From positions 1 through 47,580 of the forward strand of contig CACEBC010000015.1 of the NCBI GenBank assembly GCA_902557735.1: a DNA stretch of 47,580 bases, given 5' to 3'. Both the position numbers and the translations under genes were made by a program. The first letter of the stretch is position 1. The number at the start of each line of letters is the position of its first letter. Below are positions 19,688-27,299 of the stretch, piece by piece. The notes under the pieces were generated by a model. It did no database searches, was not told the origin of the DNA, and worked only from the letters and a program-made list of their open reading frames with translations. Source of the stretch: Porticoccaceae bacterium. GTDB taxonomy: Bacteria; Pseudomonadota; Gammaproteobacteria; Pseudomonadales; Porticoccaceae.

Positions 19688-19984
19688 CATGCGAGCGGAT
19701 AGGCACTGGAAAATATACAAAAATTTTAGTGGGTCATACAAATTCTTCACAGGATTCCATGTAGCGAATGCCATCGTCCTCGATGACCAGCTTTAGCTGT
19801 CACTTTATTGACGGCAAGTCTCCAAAACGCTATTTCCACGGTGGCTTTAGCTCGAAGCGTCCATTAGAGTTTTAAACCATTAAATTTACTAATATTTTAG
19901 GTTAATTAATTTTGGTCTGAATTTTGCTTCATCTATTCATGATAGCGGATGAATTAAGCGAGGACCGATTAATAGCCTAAGACA
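19688..19984 (+). other. Intergenic region upstream of the giant flagellin
   Basis: These 297 bases hold no supported gene. The last 120 are very AT-rich and contain the sigma-54-type promoter described separately. The first part shows only short, weak inverted repeats, such as CATCG/CGATG around 19770, which are not convincing as a terminator for the upstream transporter gene. Confidence 0.5.
19912..19928 (+). promoter_or_regulatory. Candidate sigma-54 (RpoN) promoter for the flagellin gene
   Basis: The sequence TTGGTCTGAATTTTGCT matches the -24/-12 consensus (TTGGCACG-N4-TTGCW) at 10 of 13 defined positions. It has GG and GC separated by exactly ten bases. Transcription would begin near 19939, leaving a leader of about 45 bases before the GTG start at 19985. 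Flagellar genes of polar flagella in Gammaproteobacteria are often RpoN-dependent, so the context fits. No enhancer site was identified. Confidence 0.45.
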
Positions 19985-22900
19985 GTGAAAATCAACACAA
20001 ACATCAATGCCACTATTGCGGTGAACGCCCTTCATAAAAATGATCGGGTTATGAATCAGGCAATGGAGCGACTTTCATCGGGGTTGAGAATCAATTCGGC
20101 CGCCGACGATGCCGCTGGTCTTGCAATTTCCTCCAGAATGTCCGCTCAAATCAATGGACTGAATCAAGCTGTTCGAAACGCTCAAGATGCAATGTCAATG
20201 CTCCAGACTGCCGAAGGTACCATGGTGGCCATCACAGACATGTTGCAGCGGATGCGAGAACTCTCTATTCAAGCCATCAGTGATACCAATACCATTTCAG
20301 ATAGAGCAGCGCTCGATCTAGAGTACCAAGCTCTCAAGTCGGAGATCGATCGTATTGCAGTAAATACCGAGTGGAATGGACGATCTCTGTTTGACGGCTC
20401 TGGTTACAACGGAAATTTGAATTTTCAGATTGGCGTGGAAGCTGGTCAGAAAATTTCGGTAGAATTGGGTACGCTATCCACGATGGAGTTGGGCGACCTT
20501 AATGCTGGAAAATCTGGTGACGGCTATGGGGCTCACGCAATGTCGCCCCCGATAAGGGGCATAACGGGAAGAACCTATTCATCGCATGCATCTGGCGTCC
20601 CGGGCGATACTGGCGGCTCAAGCTACATAAGCCATAACTCCGTTCCACCTGTAGCTGAGCCATTGAGTTCTACGATTGACGTGACGCGAACAGCTGTTAT
20701 TAATGACCCATTTCGGGCTTGGACTCAAATTGGTGGCGATATAGATGGGAAGGAGCCTGGTGAGCGAGCCGGCTTGGGAGTACTGAGTGGTGATGGAGAT
20801 ACTCTTGTGGTCGCGGCGCCCGCAGGTGCCGATTCGATGGGTAAGGTTCGTGCGTTTGACTGGGATGGAATGAATTGGGTACAGCGGGGGCAAGATATTT
20901 CAGCATATGCAAATTCGGAAGATAACTTTACCAGTGTTTTGGTGGCTGTGAGTGACAATGGAAATATCCTCGCGGTAGGCGAAAGCCTTGATGACAATGC
21001 GGGAAAAAATGCTGGTCAAACTCGGATCTTTGAGTGGAATGGCTCAGCTTGGGTGCAGAAAGGGGCGACTATTTCTGGTGACGAAGCGGGTGATGGGTTA
21101 GGAGCAAGTGTCGTACTCAGCGCAGATGGTAACACACTGGCGATTGGCGAATTTGAGACAGAGAATGATGATGGAACCGAAACAGCGAGTGCTCGTGTGT
21201 TCCATTGGGATGGTGCCCAGTGGTTGCAAAGAGGAGCAAAAATTGACGCTGAGACGGCCGGAGAGGAGTCTACGACGGTCCGACTCAGTGCCGACGGCAA
21301 AACGCTCGCGGTTGGAGGATTGCGTAATGATGCAAATGCGCAGAATTCAGGTAATGTAAGGGTATTCGACTGGAATGGCTCTGCCTGGGTTAAGAGGGGT
21401 CTCGACATAGACGGCGATGGGGTCGAGGAACGGGCTGGTTTGACCGCTCTCAGTGATGACGGGAACACGCTTGCCATTGGTTCTTACTTGTTCGACCTCA
21501 ATAGCACCGCAAACCCTGGGCGCGTCAGAGTTTTCGACTGGAACGGTTCAGCTTGGGTGCAGCGTGGGAATGATCTTATCGGTGAAAGGCCTGGGGATAT
21601 ATTTGGAATTACTATGAACCTGAGCGGCGATGGCAATAGCATTTCGGTTGCCGCACCCGGAAATGATGGTAACGGGCCGGTTTCGGGAGCGGCATTTGTA
21701 TATGACTGGAACGGATCTGCATGGGTTCAGAGGGGTCAGGACCTTGACGGCGAAAACATGGTTGATCTCGCGGTTGCTGCTAGTTTGAGCAAAGACGGTA
21801 AAAGGCTGGCTATTGGTGCACAGCTAAATGACGGCAATGGGACAGATTCTGGGCATTTTCGGGTCTTTGAATGGCCGACACAGGCGACTGGAAATCAGGA
21901 GACTATTAATTTTTCGGGTCGAAATATCGGCATCGGAGACACAGTAGCGATCAACATTCCGGGAGGGGAAAAAGTTCAGGGGGTCGTGGGCAGCGACGGC
22001 CTCGATGTTTTATTGACCTCGATGGCATCAAAAATTGCTGCTCAAACTTCACTATTCAGCGCGGCTAGCGCGGGTAGCGGGACATTGACACTCACCGGTA
22101 AATCCGATGGATCGGCGTTACCCGCAATTACACTTTCACTTGTAACCAACAGACCTGAGACCTTTGAAGGGACGTTTGGGACTCACCAGTCTGCTGCACC
22201 TGCGCCTTCGGTTACAGGGTCTGAAACAGCCGTAGCGCCAGCCGGCAGTGAGTTTCGGGTTAATTCATATACGAGTGGCAATCAGGGTGATCCGGCAATC
22301 ACTAATCTATCAAATGGCGGGTTTGTCGTAACCTGGACAAACGAATCAAGCCAAGATGGCAGCGGCTATGGCGTCTTTGGTCAAATGTACAATGCATCAG
22401 GCAATACCGTTGGGGCAGAGTTTCAAGTCAACACCCATACCAGCAGCAACCAGAGACACCCAGATATAGCGGGACTTTCCGATGGTGGATTTGTTGTTAC
22501 CTGGCATTCCAGACATCAGGACGGGGATGATCAGGGGATCTTTGGGCAAAGGTTTGATGCGTCAGGCAATAAATCAGGGGCTGAGTTTCAAGTCAATACA
22601 CACACCACAAGCTTTCAGCAATACTCTGCCGTGACTTCATTGACCGATGGTGGCTTTGTAGTGACTTGGCACGACGACTCTGGTCATGATGGAAGCGACT
22701 ACGGTGTCTTTGGTCAGAGGTATAGCAGTTCTGGCAGCGCGACTGGGTCACAATTTCAGATAAATTCTACAACAGCGAGTGACCAAGCCTATCCATCAAT
22801 TTCATCGCTATCAGGTGGTGGGTTTGTCGCAACTTGGACAGATTATAGTGGAGAAGATGGCAGCGGAAAGGGGATTTTTGGTCAACGTTATGATGCATCA

Positions 22901-24790
22901 GGTAACAAGGTCGCATCTGAATTTCAGATCAATACCCACACTTCTGGCGATCAATCTTGGTCTGATATTGCATCACTACCTAATGGTGGCTTTGTCGTGA
23001 CCTGGAACTCAAGTGGTCAGGATGCCAATGGCGAGGGTGTTTATGCTCAACGTTATAATGCATCTGGCGAGAAAGACGGAGCAGAGTTTCGGGTCAATAC
23101 ATACCAGACGGGCAATGAAATGCACTCAGAGGTCACTGCGCTTACTGACGGTGGTTATGTTGTCACATGGTATTCGGACACGCACACAGGCGACACCAAT
23201 TATGGGATTCACGGGCAGCGGTTTGATGCTTCCGGTGCGGCAGTTGGATCACAATTCTTGGTCAACACAGATACATCAAACGCTCAACAATATCCTGAAA
23301 TTGCACCACTGGCTGATGGTGGCTTCGTGGTCGCCTGGCAATCTTATACCCAAGACGGCAGCGGCTATGGCATCTATGCACAACGGTTCTCTTCTGCGAT
23401 TACGCCGGCGACCACCACCATCGATTTCTCGGGTCGAAGTCTCGTTGTGGGTGATAAAGTAGTGCTTGAAATCGCTGGTGGAACTTCGGTCAAGGGTGTT
23501 ATTGGCGCTAACGGGCTTGATGGCCTATTGACATCGCTTAGCGCGTCGCTGGCGGCTCAGGACTCGATATTCAGCGCGGTATCCTCCTCATCAGGAGTCC
23601 TCACTCTTAAAGGACTAGCATCCGGTGCTGCGCTTCCAGCTGTGACAGTGAGCCTCGAAAAAAATTCGACTACCAATCAGAATCTCATTAATTTCAATGG
23701 GAAAAATCTTGTCCTTGGAGATCGGATTACTCTCGGTATTGATGGTGGCACACAGGTGCAGGGTGTCTTGGGAAGTCAGGGTCTGGATGCGTTGCTCGCG
23801 AACATGGCCACTGAATTGTCTTCTCAGAGTTCACTATTTGGGTCTGTGAGTTCTCAGAACGGCATTCTTTACATGAATGGTCCTGACGCGAATACAGACC
23901 CGCCTCGGGTCACCGTAAATCTTGAGGATGCGTTCCACTTCTCTTCATTAGACTTTAATGGTAAGAATCTTGTTGAGGGTGACCGGATTACGCTCAACAT
24001 ATCTGGAGGTCAAAAAGTGGAGGGTGTTATCGGAGCGGGTGGGCTCGATGCGACACTTGCCTCTATGGCAGCTGATGCAGGAGCTCTTTCAAATACTTAT
24101 AGCTCGGTATCCGCTAACTCCGGTGTTCTCACATTAGTTGGACTACTCGATGCCATCAGTATGCCGGGGGTTACCGTCACGATTGAGGATGGAACAGACA
24201 GAGAAGCCCAGATCGACTTCAGTGATCGGAACTTAATTGAGGGTGACAGGATCAATTTAACCATTTCAGGTGGCGATCCCATTCAAGCTGTGGTGAGCCC
24301 CAACGGATTAGATGCGACACTGTCTGCTATAGCCTCTGAGCTTGCCGCCCAGAAAGGACTATTCGTGTCAGCTTCAGCAAGCGGTGGAGTAATAACTTAC
24401 AAAGGATCAGATACCGGGCCTCCGGTTGCTGATATCACGGTTACGCTCGAGAGTTTAAATAATTCGCAAGCGCTTTTCCCGACCGCTATAAACTCATTTG
24501 ATAATGCAGTGACCGCAATGGAGCGAATAGATACTAGCATCACGCAGATCAACGAACGAAGGGCCAGCTTTGGGGCGGTCATTAATCGTTTGGATTTTGC
24601 GGCGGATAATCTTTCGAACATTGTGCTAAATACTGAAGCATCGAGAAGCCGCATAGAGGATGCTGATTATGCGGCAGAAACGACGGCTCTCGCGAGAACT
24701 CAGATCATTCAGCAGGCAGCCACGGCCATACTTGCTCAGGCCAACATGCAGACTCGACAGGTCTTGGAACTCCTAGAGTTAGATGGCTAG
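19985..24790 (+). CDS. Giant flagellin with a multi-repeat surface domain (1601 residues)
   Basis: Residues 1-~165 are a normal flagellin D0/D1 N-terminus (MKINTNINA, RLSSGLRINSAADDAAGLAI, QRMRELSIQAISDTNT). Residues ~1496-1601 are the matching C-terminus (INERRASFGAVINRLDFAAD, ending QTRQVLELLELDG). Between them lie about 1330 residues. They comprise a Gly/Ser/Pro-rich linker, seven ~55-residue FG-GAP-like repeats (244-630), one ~85-residue module (640-722), seven ~55-residue EFxVNT/GGFVVTW repeats (755-1138), and four more ~85-residue modules (1146-~1490). The GTG start is fixed by the flagellin N-terminus, although its ribosome-binding site is weak. Usual flagellins have 250-600 residues. 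Giant ones are known in some marine Gammaproteobacteria, but I do not know one with this arrangement. No chaperone, cap or other flagellar gene is nearby. The product is probably an exported filament subunit with a large outward-facing domain. Confidence 0.93.
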   Translation: MKINTNINATIAVNALHKNDRVMNQAMERLSSGLRINSAADDAAGLAISSRMSAQINGLNQAVRNAQDAMSMLQTAEGTMVAITDMLQRMRELSIQAISDTNTISDRAALDLEYQALKSEIDRIAVNTEWNGRSLFDGSGYNGNLNFQIGVEAGQKISVELGTLSTMELGDLNAGKSGDGYGAHAMSPPIRGITGRTYSSHASGVPGDTGGSSYISHNSVPPVAEPLSSTIDVTRTAVINDPFRAWTQIGGDIDGKEPGERAGLGVLSGDGDTLVVAAPAGADSMGKVRAFDWDGMNWVQRGQDISAYANSEDNFTSVLVAVSDNGNILAVGESLDDNAGKNAGQTRIFEWNGSAWVQKGATISGDEAGDGLGASVVLSADGNTLAIGEFETENDDGTETASARVFHWDGAQWLQRGAKIDAETAGEESTTVRLSADGKTLAVGGLRNDANAQNSGNVRVFDWNGSAWVKRGLDIDGDGVEERAGLTALSDDGNTLAIGSYLFDLNSTANPGRVRVFDWNGSAWVQRGNDLIGERPGDIFGITMNLSGDGNSISVAAPGNDGNGPVSGAAFVYDWNGSAWVQRGQDLDGENMVDLAVAASLSKDGKRLAIGAQLNDGNGTDSGHFRVFEWPTQATGNQETINFSGRNIGIGDTVAINIPGGEKVQGVVGSDGLDVLLTSMASKIAAQTSLFSAASAGSGTLTLTGKSDGSALPAITLSLVTNRPETFEGTFGTHQSAAPAPSVTGSETAVAPAGSEFRVNSYTSGNQGDPAITNLSNGGFVVTWTNESSQDGSGYGVFGQMYNASGNTVGAEFQVNTHTSSNQRHPDIAGLSDGGFVVTWHSRHQDGDDQGIFGQRFDASGNKSGAEFQVNTHTTSFQQYSAVTSLTDGGFVVTWHDDSGHDGSDYGVFGQRYSSSGSATGSQFQINSTTASDQAYPSISSLSGGGFVATWTDYSGEDGSGKGIFGQRYDASGNKVASEFQINTHTSGDQSWSDIASLPNGGFVVTWNSSGQDANGEGVYAQRYNASGEKDGAEFRVNTYQTGNEMHSEVTALTDGGYVVTWYSDTHTGDTNYGIHGQRFDASGAAVGSQFLVNTDTSNAQQYPEIAPLADGGFVVAWQSYTQDGSGYGIYAQRFSSAITPATTTIDFSGRSLVVGDKVVLEIAGGTSVKGVIGANGLDGLLTSLSASLAAQDSIFSAVSSSSGVLTLKGLASGAALPAVTVSLEKNSTTNQNLINFNGKNLVLGDRITLGIDGGTQVQGVLGSQGLDALLANMATELSSQSSLFGSVSSQNGILYMNGPDANTDPPRVTVNLEDAFHFSSLDFNGKNLVEGDRITLNISGGQKVEGVIGAGGLDATLASMAADAGALSNTYSSVSANSGVLTLVGLLDAISMPGVTVTIEDGTDREAQIDFSDRNLIEGDRINLTISGGDPIQAVVSPNGLDATLSAIASELAAQKGLFVSASASGGVITYKGSDTGPPVADITVTLESLNNSQALFPTAINSFDNAVTAMERIDTSITQINERRASFGAVINRLDFAADNLSNIVLNTEASRSRIEDADYAAETTALARTQIIQQAATAILAQANMQTRQVLELLELDG
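20717..21880 (+). repeat. Seven tandem FG-GAP-like repeats (predicted beta-propeller A) within the flagellin
   Basis: Seven repeats of about 55 codons each have the consensus LSxDGNTLAIG followed later by VRVFDWNGSAWVQRG. The last copy stops at RVFEWP and lacks the WVQRG strand. An isolated FRAWTQIGG at residues 243-251, before the first copy, supplies it. That is the pattern of a ring closed by an N-terminal strand. Copies are diverged at DNA level but share DWNGSAWVQRG almost exactly. The blade number comes from counting motifs by eye. Confidence 0.8.
21902..22150 (+). repeat. First copy of the ~85-residue B module within the flagellin
   Basis: Residues 640-722 read TINFSGRNIGIGDTVAINIP, then a GLDVLLTSMASKIAAQ helix-like part, then GSGTLTLTGKSDGSALPAIT. 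The same module recurs four times at 23420-24466. It resembles the beta-rich GD...V...L.T...G modules common in large surface proteins, and more loosely the flagellin IN motif. It separates the two propeller-like blocks and may act as a spacer. Confidence 0.7.
22247..23398 (+). repeat. Seven tandem EFQVNT/GGFVVTW repeats (block C) within the flagellin
   Basis: Seven repeats span residues 755-1138, averaging 55 codons. Their consensus is AEFQVNTHT, then LxDGGFVVTW, then QDGSGYGIFGQRYDASG. This motif is widespread in very large secreted or RTX-like proteins of marine bacteria. It is unrelated in consensus to the first seven-repeat block but has the same count and the same period. Seven copies of a four-strand-sized unit suggest a second beta-propeller, which is an inference from number and length. 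Confidence 0.8.
23420..24466 (+). repeat. Four tandem copies of the ~87-residue B module within the flagellin
   Basis: Copies start at residues 1146, 1235, 1322 and 1410, a period of 87-89. Each begins with a form of IDFSGRNLxxGDRITLxISGG. Each continues with a GLDxxLxxMA helix-like segment and ends with SGVLTLxGL and PxVTVxLE. The array joins block C to the C-terminal flagellin domain at residue ~1496. The even spacing suggests a stalk of similar domains. Confidence 0.78.
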
Positions 24791-24814
24791 ATCCCCTGAG
24801 CATCTTTGCGAATT

Positions 24815-26335
24815 TCAAAAGAAGCCGAGAGGATTGATGTCGTGACTCACGAGCACGTTCTTGATTTGTTGGTAGTGTTCAAGTGCCATCTTATGGGTCT
24901 CACGACCGATCCCTGACTTTTTATAACCGCCGAAGGCAGTGTGAGCAGGGTAGGCATGGTAACAGTTGACCCATACTCGGCCAGCCTGAATACCACGAGC
25001 CATTCTGAAAGCACGGTTTGTATCTCGGGTCCAAACACCTGCGCCAAGCCCAAACTCTGTATCGTTGGCAATCGACAACGCATGTGCCTCGTCTTTAAAG
25101 GTAGTAATCCCCAATGTAGGCCCGAAGATCTCTTCCTGAAAAATGCGCATACTATTGTCCCCCTTTAGAAGGGTAGGTTCGACATAGAAACCCCCAGAGA
25201 GATCGCTACCGACGGTAGCCTGTTTGCCGCCCATCAGGAATTCGGCATTCTCATTCCGAGCCACTTCCATATATCCTATTATTTTATCGAATTGCTCTCT
25301 GGATGCCTGAGCACCCACCATAGTGGCAGTGTCGAGAGGATTACCTTGGACAATTCCTTTGGCGCGCTCAAGAACCTTGCCGATGAAAGCATCGTAAATG
25401 CTCTCTTGCACGAGGGCCCTCGATGGGCATGTACATACCTCACCTTGATTGAAGAAACCTAAGAGCAGACCTTCGGCGCATTTGTCGATGTAGTCGCTCT
25501 CTTGATCCATGATGTCCTCAAAATAGATGTTGGGGGATTTTCCTCCCAGCTCTACTGTGGAAGGGATAAGATTTTTTGCGGCGTGACCAAGTATTAGGTG
25601 TCCCACCGGTGTTGAGCCAGTGAAAGCAATTTTGGCGATGCGCTCACTTTGGGCGAGCGCCGCACCAATTTCTTCACCGAATCCGTTAAGAATATTCACT
25701 ACGCCGGTCGGGAGAAGGTCTGCTATAAGTTCGGTCATGATCATGACGGAACAGGGGGTTTGCTCTGCCGGTTTTAATACGACGCAATTTCCTGCAGCCA
25801 GCGCGGGCGCTAACTTCCATCCCGCCATGAGAAGTGGGAAGTTCCAGGGTATGATTTGTCCTACTACGCCAAGAGGTTCGTGGAAGTGGTAAGATGTTGT
25901 GGAGGCATCAAGGTCAGCAGTGCTGCCTTCTTGTGCTCTAATGCATCCCGCAAAATATCTGAAGTGGTCTACCAGCAATGGTATGTCTGCATTAAGGGTT
26001 TCCCGAATCCCTTTGCCGTTGTCGCATGTCTCGACGTAGGCTAACAATTCAAGGTTATCTTCAATCCGATCGGCAATCTTGAGTAAGAGGTTAGATCTCT
26101 CGGTAACCGATGTTGAACCCCACTCTCCAGCGGCGGCGTGAGCGGCATCAAGGGCAAGATCCAAATCTTGCTCACTTGATCGAGCTACCTCGCATAGGCG
26201 TGAGCCATTAATCGGCGAAATGTTTTCAAAATATTCTCCATTGACGGGAGCTACCCATGCCCCTCCGATGAAGTTATCGTAACGGCTTTTAAAGGCATAA
26301 AGTGCGCCTTGTGTATGAGGCATTTGATAAAGCAT
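24815..26335 (-). CDS. NAD-dependent aldehyde dehydrogenase, AldB/ExaC type
   Basis: This 506-residue aldehyde dehydrogenase oxidises short aldehydes such as acetaldehyde to acids. Conserved parts are the NAD-binding [28 protein letters not shown], and the general-base Glu in VELGGKSPN. The catalytic Cys lies in [14 protein letters not shown]. The C-terminal [22 protein letters not shown] matches the AldB/AcoD/ExaC subgroup, which often works with ethanol oxidation. The start gives the normal family length. It converges on the flagellin gene with 24 bases between stops, and there is no sign of functional linkage to it. Confidence 0.95.
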   Translation of the reverse strand: MLYQMPHTQGALYAFKSRYDNFIGGAWVAPVNGEYFENISPINGSRLCEVARSSEQDLDLALDAAHAAAGEWGSTSVTERSNLLLKIADRIEDNLELLAYVETCDNGKGIRETLNADIPLLVDHFRYFAGCIRAQEGSTADLDASTTSYHFHEPLGVVGQIIPWNFPLLMAGWKLAPALAAGNCVVLKPAEQTPCSVMIMTELIADLLPTGVVNILNGFGEEIGAALAQSERIAKIAFTGSTPVGHLILGHAAKNLIPSTVELGGKSPNIYFEDIMDQESDYIDKCAEGLLLGFFNQGEVCTCPSRALVQESIYDAFIGKVLERAKGIVQGNPLDTATMVGAQASREQFDKIIGYMEVARNENAEFLMGGKQATVGSDLSGGFYVEPTLLKGDNSMRIFQEEIFGPTLGITTFKDEAHALSIANDTEFGLGAGVWTRDTNRAFRMARGIQAGRVWVNCYHAYPAHTAFGGYKKSGIGRETHKMALEHYQQIKNVLVSHDINPLGFF

Positions 26336-26435
26336 TATTGATCTCCAGTAAATTAATTATAATTGTTCAATTACCGACAAATTAAAAACATTTTCTTTGC
26401 CTATGACAAGAGGTTCAGCTGCTGAATTCCCATGG

Positions 26436-26537
26436 ATGACTTTTTATGTTGGGAACCGTTGTTTTGTTTTAGAACGGCGTGAATTTGCAGCCCGGGGGCT
26501 GATTGGATTGGCGATTTTTGGAGAGCAGTTTCAGTGA
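26436..26537 (+). CDS. Possible 33-residue small ORF upstream of the LRR gene
   Basis: An ATG at 26436 opens a 33-codon frame whose TGA overlaps the GTG start of the LRR gene in the arrangement GTGA. The peptide begins MTFYVGNRCFVLERREFAA and contains a short hydrophobic stretch (GLIGLAIF). No good ribosome-binding site precedes it. The four-base overlap is what coupled genes show, but it could be chance. Nothing in the peptide is recognised. Confidence 0.25.
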   Translation: MTFYVGNRCFVLERREFAARGLIGLAIFGEQFQ

Positions 26538-27232
26538 CTTTGGAAACATCAGTTGTCAATCCTGACTATTTGAAGGAACTCGATGTCTCGGGGAGAGGGA
26601 TCGCAGAATTGGATCTATCGCGATTCCCAGCATTAGAGACGCTCCACTGTGGTAATAACAAACTGACGAAGCTTGATCTATCTCACAATAGAAACCTCAA
26701 GGTACTCTCATGTTTTAACAATCAACTTAATGAACTTGACTTGTCGACAAACAACTGCCTCGTCGAATTATATTGCAGTAATAATGCGCTCATCCAGCTT
26801 GATATTAGTAAAATGGAATGGTTGCGCAAGCTTTGGTGTTTCAATAACCGCATACCGCGATTGGATTTGCAGGGGACGCCGGCCCTCGAGGTTTTGTTCT
26901 GCTACAACAATGTTTTAGATGATATCGACCTTTCCAAGCTCACCGATCTTCAAATGCTCAACTGCAGGGACAACCGACTAAGTCAACTCGATTTGTCGTT
27001 TAACGAGGACCTTGAAATTCTCTACTGCAGCGGAAATCAACTAACATCACTAGACGTATCTTTCTCGCCAAAACTCGAAGCGCTTTATTGCTATAGTAAT
27101 AAGATCCAACAGCTTGATCTCTCCTGCAACTATGCGCTTGAGGTCCTATATTGCTATGGCAATGATTTAGCAGATCTCGACACCTCCCTTACACCAAGAC
27201 TTAGACATCTCCGCTGGCAAGGAATAGGCTAG
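26534..27232 (+). CDS. Leucine-rich-repeat protein with nine exact 21-residue repeats
   Basis: The 232-residue product consists almost wholly of nine 21-residue repeats (residues 34-222) of consensus LExLYCxxNxLxxLDLSxNxx. An N-terminal half repeat precedes them and LRHLRWQGIG closes the protein. Each repeat has Cys (not Asn) at the sixth position, the variant seen in many Bacteroidetes and internalin-like LRRs. There is no signal peptide, membrane helix or sorting motif, so the protein appears cytoplasmic. The GTG start has GGAG ten bases upstream. It lies divergent from the aldehyde dehydrogenase and 67 bases before the glycosyltransferase. LRRs bind proteins, but the partner is unknown. 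Confidence 0.8.
   Translation: MTLETSVVNPDYLKELDVSGRGIAELDLSRFPALETLHCGNNKLTKLDLSHNRNLKVLSCFNNQLNELDLSTNNCLVELYCSNNALIQLDISKMEWLRKLWCFNNRIPRLDLQGTPALEVLFCYNNVLDDIDLSKLTDLQMLNCRDNRLSQLDLSFNEDLEILYCSGNQLTSLDVSFSPKLEALYCYSNKIQQLDLSCNYALEVLYCYGNDLADLDTSLTPRLRHLRWQGIG
26633..27199 (+). repeat. Nine 63-bp LRR-coding repeats
   Basis: The nine LRR units are exactly 63 bases each with no insertions, but the DNA copies are clearly diverged from one another. The array is therefore old and stable rather than a recent slippage expansion. Confidence 0.75.
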
Positions 27233-27299
27233 ATCGCGTTGGAGAGCCGATTTGATGTAGTATACTCAGATTTTCGTTCCTCTGTATTTTAGTGCCAAA

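Noticed and set aside
19964-19971. ACCGATTA, similar to the -10 element of sigma-28 flagellar promoters
   Set aside because: There is no TAAA-like -35 element at the right distance, and transcription would begin only a few bases before the GTG start.
21016-21477. 153-codon antisense open frame inside the flagellin gene
   Set aside because: It mirrors the repeat-coding sequence on the opposite strand. Its Ser/Pro/Ala-rich product is typical of a shadow frame.
26488-26501. CAGCC/GGCTG hairpin before the LRR gene as a terminator
   Set aside because: The stem is only five base pairs, and no T-run follows directly on either strand.
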